Part shown: in pieces, positions 24,904-29,799 of the stretch | How the letters are laid out: each line of letters begins with the position of its first letter | Numbering within the stretch: the first letter of the stretch is position 1 | Origin: JBBQUP01 sp038212305 | Lineage (GTDB): Bacteria > Bacteroidota > Bacteroidia > Bacteroidales > Marinilabiliaceae | Reading direction: 5' to 3' | DNA: 29,799 bases | Assembly (NCBI GenBank): GCA_038212305.1 | Contig: JBBQUP010000035.1 | Location: forward strand, 1-29,799 | Program-made: the position numbers and the translations under genes | Notes under the pieces: model-generated | The model's database searches: none | What the model saw: only the letters and a program-made list of their open reading frames with translations | Told to the model about the DNA's origin: nothing

Positions 24904-27495
24904 TTATTTCTCTGGTGAAAATGTCAATTGATTATTATGGGCATCCACCAAAATTTTTTGCTTTTCAATATTAGTATTCTCTAACAAGAATTTTGCTAAA
25001 TCATTTAAAATGTATTTTTGAATAGCTCGTTTTATAGGGCGCGCTCCAAATAAAGGGTCAAAGCCAATGTCAGCAATCCATTGAATAGCTTTCGGGGTGA
25101 TATCTAACACAACACCATTTTTCTCAAGCCGTGTTTGAATAATAGCAAATTGATGTTGCGTAATTTCGTAAATATCTGCTTTCGATAAGGGCGAAAACAT
25201 TATAATTTCATCTATTCGATTTAAAAATTCTGGACGAATGGTTTGTCTTAATAATTCCATGAGCTTGTCTCTGGTGGCTTCAAGCCATTCATGGGTTAAT
25301 TCATCTGTTTTTGACATTGATTCTTGTATGATATTCGAGCCAATGTTTGAAGTCATAATGATTATCGTGTTTTTAAAATCTACTGTCCGGCCTTTATTGT
25401 CGGTTAGTCGACCATCATCTAATACTTGAAGTAAAATATTAAATACATCGGGATGTGCTTTGTCTATTTCATCAAGCAGAACAACCGAGTAAGGTTTACG
25501 GCGTACAATCTCGGTGAGTTGTCCCCCTTCATCGTAACCTACATAGCCTGGAGGAGCTCCAATTAAGCGCGAAACGGAATGCTTTTCCTGATATTCCGAC
25601 ATGTCGATACGAGCCATTTGGTTTTCATCGTCGAATAAAAATTCGGCCAAAGCTTTTGCAAGCTCGGTTTTACCAACTCCCGTCATTCCTAAAAAAATGA
25701 ATGACCCAATGGGACGCTTATCATCTTGTAATCCTGATCTGCTGCGGCGCACTGCATTTGCAACCGCTTCGATAGCTGCATGTTGTCCAACTACTCGTTT
25801 ATGAAGCTGATCCTCAAGTTGTAATAGTTTTTGTCTTTCTCCTGTCATCATTTTTGTAACAGGTATGCCTGTCCACCGACTTACAATATCGGCAATATCT
25901 TGAGAGTCAACATCTTCTTTAATGAGGGAATGATCTTTTTGTTGAGATAGCAACTGTTCTTTAAGTGTCTCAATAGCTTTTTCAGTATCTTTTATGCGTC
26001 CATATCTTATTTCTGCTACCTTTTCGTAAAGGCCATCTCGTTCTGCTTTTTCTGCTTCGAATTTTAACTCTTCAATCTGTTTTTTTTGCTTTTGAATTTC
26101 ATTAATAAGCTCTTTTTCAGAACTCCATTTTGCTTTTAACGATGTTAATTCTTCTTTAAGGAAAGCGATCGTTTGCGATAGTTCGTTAATCCTAATTTTA
26201 TTCCCTTCGCGTTTAATTGCCTCACGCTCAATTTCTAATTGTATTATTTTACGTTCTTTTTCATCTACCTCTTCAGGAACAGAATTCATCTCGATACGTA
26301 ATTTTGCTGAAGCTTCATCAATTAAGTCAATGGCTTTATCGGGTAAAAAACGATCGGATATGTATCGGTTTGATAACTCTACTGCTGCGATAATAGCTTC
26401 ATCTTTAATTCTGATTTTATGATGATTTTCGTATCTCTCTTTTAATCCTCTTAGTATTGAAATGGCACTGTCAATGCTAGGCTCATCAACTAAAACTATT
26501 TGGAAACGACGTTCCAATGCTTTATCTTTTTCAAAGAATTTTTGATATTCGTTTAGCGTCGTGGCACCTATTGCGCGTAGCTCTCCACGCGCTAATGCGG
26601 GTTTTAAAATGTTCGCAGCATCCATGGCTCCTTCACTTTTTCCTGCTCCTACCAAAGTGTGTATTTCGTCAATAAAAAGTATGATCTCCCCATCAGAAGC
26701 AATCACTTCTTTTACAACCGATTTCAATCGTTCTTCAAATTCTCCTTTGTATTTTGCTCCAGCGATGAGCGCACCCATATCGAGCGAAAATATTTGTTTT
26801 GATTTTAGCATATCGGGCACATCGCCTTTAATAATTCGGTGGGCTAATCCTTCGGCAATGGCTGTTTTCCCTACACCAGGTTCTCCAATTAAAATGGGAT
26901 TGTTTTTAGTGCGGCGCGAAAGAATTTGAAGAATTCTACGTATTTCTTCATCTCTACCAATTACGGGATCTAATTTTCCCGATTCAGCCTGATGATTCAA
27001 ATTTATAGCATATTTATTTAATGCATTAAAAGTATCATCAGATGATTGAGTATTTGTGCGAGAGCCTTTCCTGAGCTCTTCAATCCCTTTTAATATTCCG
27101 TTTTCTGTAATTCCTGCATCAGTAAACATTTGAGTAACAACATCTTTTGTTTTAAAAAATGCAAGAAACAAGTAATCCAATCCTATGTAATCGTTTTTAT
27201 CTTTGTTTGATAGCGTAGAAGCTTGTAATAATATATGATTGGTATTTTTTGATAAATAGGGTTCTCCTCCTGATACTTTGGGATAAGATTTTAAAATCGC
27301 ATTTAGTGGCTTCTTTATATCAATAGATGTGTTTTTTTTAATTAAAAAATCCATTAACGATTGGTCGGTGTCAATCATTGATAAGAGTAAATGACCTGGC
27401 TCAACGGCTTGGTTTTGTAAATCATTTGCATATCGGAAGGTATTGTTAATTGCTTCCTGCGACTTTATTGTAAAATTGTTTAGATTCATTATCAA
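24904..27495 (-). CDS. clpB: ATP-dependent chaperone ClpB
   Basis: An 863-residue Hsp100 disaggregase that works with DnaK to rescue aggregated proteins in the cytoplasm. In order: the N domain (MNLNNFTIKSQEAINN to about 150), AAA1 with Walker A GEPGVGKTAI (Lys210) and Walker B IILFIDEIHTLVGAG, the M-domain coiled coil (about 400-530, rich in E, K and R), then AAA2 with Walker A GMTGVGKTELAK (Lys609), Walker B VVLLDEIDKAH and the GARPIKRAIQKYILNDLAK sensor-2 region. The length is normal. Two ATG codons are available (27495 and 27489), and the second gives MNLNNFTI. The long M domain and lack of a ClpP-binding IGF/L loop favour ClpB over ClpA/ClpC. A paired dyad about 85-130 bp upstream may be an operator. 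Confidence 0.97.
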   Translation of the reverse strand: MIMNLNNFTIKSQEAINNTFRYANDLQNQAVEPGHLLLSMIDTDQSLMDFLIKKNTSIDIKKPLNAILKSYPKVSGGEPYLSKNTNHILLQASTLSNKDKNDYIGLDYLFLAFFKTKDVVTQMFTDAGITENGILKGIEELRKGSRTNTQSSDDTFNALNKYAINLNHQAESGKLDPVIGRDEEIRRILQILSRRTKNNPILIGEPGVGKTAIAEGLAHRIIKGDVPDMLKSKQIFSLDMGALIAGAKYKGEFEERLKSVVKEVIASDGEIILFIDEIHTLVGAGKSEGAMDAANILKPALARGELRAIGATTLNEYQKFFEKDKALERRFQIVLVDEPSIDSAISILRGLKERYENHHKIRIKDEAIIAAVELSNRYISDRFLPDKAIDLIDEASAKLRIEMNSVPEEVDEKERKIIQLEIEREAIKREGNKIRINELSQTIAFLKEELTSLKAKWSSEKELINEIQKQKKQIEELKFEAEKAERDGLYEKVAEIRYGRIKDTEKAIETLKEQLLSQQKDHSLIKEDVDSQDIADIVSRWTGIPVTKMMTGERQKLLQLEDQLHKRVVGQHAAIEAVANAVRRSRSGLQDDKRPIGSFIFLGMTGVGKTELAKALAEFLFDDENQMARIDMSEYQEKHSVSRLIGAPPGYVGYDEGGQLTEIVRRKPYSVVLLDEIDKAHPDVFNILLQVLDDGRLTDNKGRTVDFKNTIIIMTSNIGSNIIQESMSKTDELTHEWLEATRDKLMELLRQTIRPEFLNRIDEIIMFSPLSKADIYEITQHQFAIIQTRLEKNGVVLDITPKAIQWIADIGFDPLFGARPIKRAIQKYILNDLAKFLLENTNIEKQKILVDAHNNQLTFSPEK

Positions 27496-27579
27496 TTGTT
27501 TTTTAATTAAGAGGCTTTATTCTTAGTTTTGGCAAATTGTTTTATCTAAGTATCAAATTGTTTGCCTGATTTAAATGAA

Positions 27580-27624
27580 AGACAAAATGTCTCTCAGGGA
27601 AGAATAATTGAGCCATTTTGTCAT
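27580..27624. promoter_or_regulatory. Paired GACAAAATG dyad between clpB and the outer-membrane gene
   Basis: AGACA-AAA-TGTCT (27580-27592) is a short palindrome. GAGCCATTTTGTC (27610-27622) is the near-perfect inverse of GACAAAATGTCTC (27581-27593), with 12 of 13 bases matching across a 16-nt gap. It is not the CIRCE sequence. It could be an operator pair for the divergent genes or a hairpin; which one is not decidable here. Confidence 0.4.
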
Positions 27625-27659
27625 AAGTTGATTGGCTGCGATGGCATTAATAATCTGGG

Positions 27660-27689
27660 TTTGATATTTAATCAATCAGATTTCATTTG
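27660..27689 (+). promoter_or_regulatory. Weak candidate promoter for the outer-membrane protein gene
   Basis: TTTG (27660-27663), an 18-nt gap and TTCATTTG (27682-27689) match the promoter pattern with one mismatch in the -7 box, 31 bp before ATG 27721. Confidence 0.35.
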
Positions 27690-27720
27690 ATTAATTAAAA
27701 CAATCCTTGCCATTCATTGT

Positions 27721-29595
27721 ATGCGAAACCGTAGAGTTGTTTTATTCCTTATAATATGTATTTACATGTTCCCTTTAAAAGTTTTCCCGAGACTTTTAGG
27801 CGACACTTTAATTGTTGTAAAACACGATACACTTATTCAGGTTATCACTAATTTAAAAACCAACAATGGAGTTATATCATCGAATAAAATATACGACTTT
27901 ATGCAGCTTCAAGCCAATAAATGGTTTTTGAATCAAATGCTAATTAATTTATTGGTTAAAAAGGAGGGGGCAGAAGGTGAAATAAATGCGTCTAATAACG
28001 ATTTAATGGGATCTCCCTACTTAGGCTCTGTTATTCGTCTAATCACATTTCGTCAGTTGCCTCCTTTTGGAGTTATTGTTGGTGATACATTGTTGTTTCC
28101 ATCTAATATTAGAGACTATATTGGAAACTCGTTAAGGTTTAATACGTCAGTCAAAATATTAAAAAATAGTTGCCTGCTCAAAGCAGGTCAGTTGTTAACA
28201 CTTTATGATCTTGAAGAGAGCGAACGACGATTAAGGAATTTAGGATATATAAGGCATGCTGAAATATTAGTTACTCCAGTAAACGAAAACGAAGTGGATG
28301 TAATCATTGTAACTCAAGATAAATTTCCTCATGCTGCACAAATTAAACCATTGGGAAATGAGCCTTATCTTGGCGTTTATTCGAAAAATTTGTTTGGATT
28401 TGGATTGTCTTTTAGTCATCAAACTGCATTAGTATCGCCTCAAAACCCCCGATTTGGATTTCGTGAATCTTTCGGGTTCACAAATTTATTAGGATATCAA
28501 TGGAATGGATTGTTTAGTTATGAGGATATTTTCAATTCCCATGCTTATGAATTTCAAGTTTCCAGACAGTTTGCTTCTCCAGACTTAAAATTTGGTGGAG
28601 GCATTATTGTTAATCGTACTTTGCAATCAAAAGCTATTACAGGAAAACCTTGGGCGTCGGATTCGGTTTTTTATAATTATCAATATCTGAGAAGTTGGAT
28701 TGGTCGATCATTCTGGTTGTCTAATAAAGAATCGTCGGTTTATAAAAATATCTACTTAATAGGAGAAGTTGCCTATCAGAATTTTTTTGACCGAAATCGT
28801 CTTCCTATTGAAATTGATCCTCAGAATTACGGATTGTTTTTTACATTAGGGTATTCGCACAGAGGCTATTACAAGAATAAATATTTGAATTTAATGGGCG
28901 AGATCGAGGATATTCCTTTTGGCGGATTGGCAGCAGTAACGGTTGGTCAAATCAATGGGATTCAACGTAAATCTACTTATTTATCAACTGAATTATCATA
29001 TGGACGAGCGCTCATCCCAAAGTTGGGGTATTTATATGTTGGTTGTAAAACTGAAGTTGAATTGTCTGACGATAAACCGAACTCTGGGTTTTACTTGTTG
29101 AATACTAGGTATTTAAGCCCGCTTTGGTTTGTAGGTAATTGGCGACAGAGATTGTATTTTAATGTAGATTATTTAAAAGGAGTCAATAGAAATGAGAATG
29201 AATCGATTTTTATTGATGAATCACACAATGGTTTAACCAGTTTTTATTCGTCGCAAATTAAAGCTACTCAAAAAACCATTCTAAAACTCGAAAGCCGTTT
29301 TTTCTTACCACGACCATTTTTAGGTTTTAAAATGGAATATTATAGCTATCTAAATTCTGCTATTTTCAAGCCTCAATCTACGAGCATAGACTTAAATAAT
29401 CATGTTTTTGGGTTTGGAACAGGAATTCGATTATTAAACGACAGACTTTCATTTGGCATTATCGAACTTCAATTTGCTTTTTACCCTTATGTAAATGATC
29501 CACTCAAAGTTTTAGAATTAAATTTGGAAACAGTTAAAGTTAAGAGATTTGAGGATTTTATTCCTCAAACAACCCATCCTTTCAATTTGTATTGA
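27721..29595 (+). CDS. Outer-membrane beta-barrel protein with a POTRA-like domain
   Basis: A 624-residue exported protein. An N-terminal hydrophobic stretch (RRVVLFLIICIYMFPLKVF) should be the signal peptide. Residues about 120-210 resemble a POTRA repeat of the BamA/TamA kind: KAGQLLTLYDLEESERRLRNLGYIRHAEILVTPVNENEVDVIIVTQD, with the typical alternation of helix and strand. From about 215 to the end, glycine- and aromatic-rich amphipathic strands suggest a 16-strand-type barrel. The single POTRA and short length separate it from true BamA. It may be a TamA-like or Omp85-related assembly or transport protein, but the substrate and partners are unknown. It is divergent from clpB, with 225 bp between the starts, and no other gene follows before the right-edge insertion sequence. 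Confidence 0.72.
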   Translation: MRNRRVVLFLIICIYMFPLKVFPRLLGDTLIVVKHDTLIQVITNLKTNNGVISSNKIYDFMQLQANKWFLNQMLINLLVKKEGAEGEINASNNDLMGSPYLGSVIRLITFRQLPPFGVIVGDTLLFPSNIRDYIGNSLRFNTSVKILKNSCLLKAGQLLTLYDLEESERRLRNLGYIRHAEILVTPVNENEVDVIIVTQDKFPHAAQIKPLGNEPYLGVYSKNLFGFGLSFSHQTALVSPQNPRFGFRESFGFTNLLGYQWNGLFSYEDIFNSHAYEFQVSRQFASPDLKFGGGIIVNRTLQSKAITGKPWASDSVFYNYQYLRSWIGRSFWLSNKESSVYKNIYLIGEVAYQNFFDRNRLPIEIDPQNYGLFFTLGYSHRGYYKNKYLNLMGEIEDIPFGGLAAVTVGQINGIQRKSTYLSTELSYGRALIPKLGYLYVGCKTEVELSDDKPNSGFYLLNTRYLSPLWFVGNWRQRLYFNVDYLKGVNRNENESIFIDESHNGLTSFYSSQIKATQKTILKLESRFFLPRPFLGFKMEYYSYLNSAIFKPQSTSIDLNNHVFGFGTGIRLLNDRLSFGIIELQFAFYPYVNDPLKVLELNLETVKVKRFEDFIPQTTHPFNLY

Positions 29596-29758
29596 ATATC
29601 AAAATATGTATGATATTTAATGCGAAAAGTACACGAATGTATTCTATTGTATATTAACAATCACTACTGACCGACAAAGAATAAATAAATTTTAGGGACA
29701 AGACCGAAGCCTCATCCCAAGGTTGTAAATTTGTTTTGGAGAACAAAAAATCTCAACC
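29596..29758. other. Leader and probable left end of an insertion sequence
   Basis: This gap before the partial gene at the right edge contains ACTGACCGACAAAG near 29665-29680, followed by a GC-richer stretch (about 29692-29725) that differs from nearby intergenic DNA. The left terminal inverted repeat of an insertion sequence could lie here, but its partner is outside the window, so the boundary is not fixed. Confidence 0.3.
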
Positions 29759-29799
29759 ATGAGCAAAGATACATCAAAGAATTTAGTCGGTCAGCCAGT
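29759..29799 (+). CDS. Possible IS4-type (DUF4372-like) transposase, N-terminus only
   Basis: Only 13 complete codons are visible from ATG 29759 (MSKDTSKNLVGQP) before the window ends. From memory, IS4-family transposases with an N-terminal DUF4372 domain in Bacteroidota open with a short polar segment followed by a (F/V)GQP motif, which this resembles. The assignment rests on very few residues. A real gene start is supported by the open frame and the changed base composition just upstream. Confidence 0.4.
   Translation, partial: MSKDTSKNLVGQP

Noticed and set aside
26561..26929. Plus-strand frame of 122 codons opposite the AAA1 domain of clpB
   Set aside because: It is the reverse shadow of a highly conserved coding region.
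27496..27720. CIRCE element for clpB
   Set aside because: No TTAGCACTC-N9-GAGTGCTAA pattern is present. The dyad found there has a different sequence.

Overview
The window is a low-GC chromosomal segment from a member of the Bacteroidota, most likely the Bacteroidales/Marinilabiliales. The evidence is the AT-rich intergenic DNA, general lack of Shine-Dalgarno sites, promoters of the Bacteroidota form (TTG/TTTG, about 19 nt, TAnnTTTG), and the Bacteroidales flavour of pyruvate kinase, IorA and the HAD phosphatase. Genus cannot be fixed from the sequence alone.

Layout. 1-5070 (minus): two signalling genes in one direction, a Cache-HAMP-GAF hybrid histidine kinase with three receiver domains followed by a receiver-PAS-PAS protein cut by the left edge. 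5071-5549 is a gene-free stretch with two copies of a small inverted-repeat family. 5550-9813: a membrane-anchored metallophosphoesterase convergent with a large exported protein that joins a HELRH zinc-protease domain, a TolB-like propeller and a probable outer-membrane barrel. 9982-15134 (plus): a GH13 amylase, an orphan 110-aa protein, a YejK/NdpA-like nucleoid protein, an RsmF-type rRNA methyltransferase and a YjbQ protein. 15350-17764: iorA and iorB, separated by a 225-bp gap filled by an imperfect long inverted repeat; a third copy of the small repeat lies just before iorA. 17788-23126: HAD phosphatase, a B3/B4-domain plus MBL-fold operon, xerD, aroQ and pyk.

23208-23650 is a compact tRNA operon: a consensus promoter, three identical tRNA-Asp(GTC) genes and a perfect-stem terminator. 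Directly after it lies a decayed AAA/DUF4143 ATPase and a 211-bp element bounded by perfect 40-bp inverted repeats. 24904-27495 (minus) is clpB. 27721-29595 is a POTRA/beta-barrel outer-membrane protein. The right edge cuts a gene whose first 13 codons resemble an IS4-type transposase.

Most of the window is housekeeping core genome. I see no defence island, CRISPR array, secondary-metabolite cluster or phage. The parts that ordinary annotation would miss are the non-coding repeats: a three-copy hairpin family placed upstream of genes, the 40-bp inverted-repeat element, the long dyad splitting iorA from iorB, and a paired GACAAAATG dyad between clpB and the outer-membrane gene.
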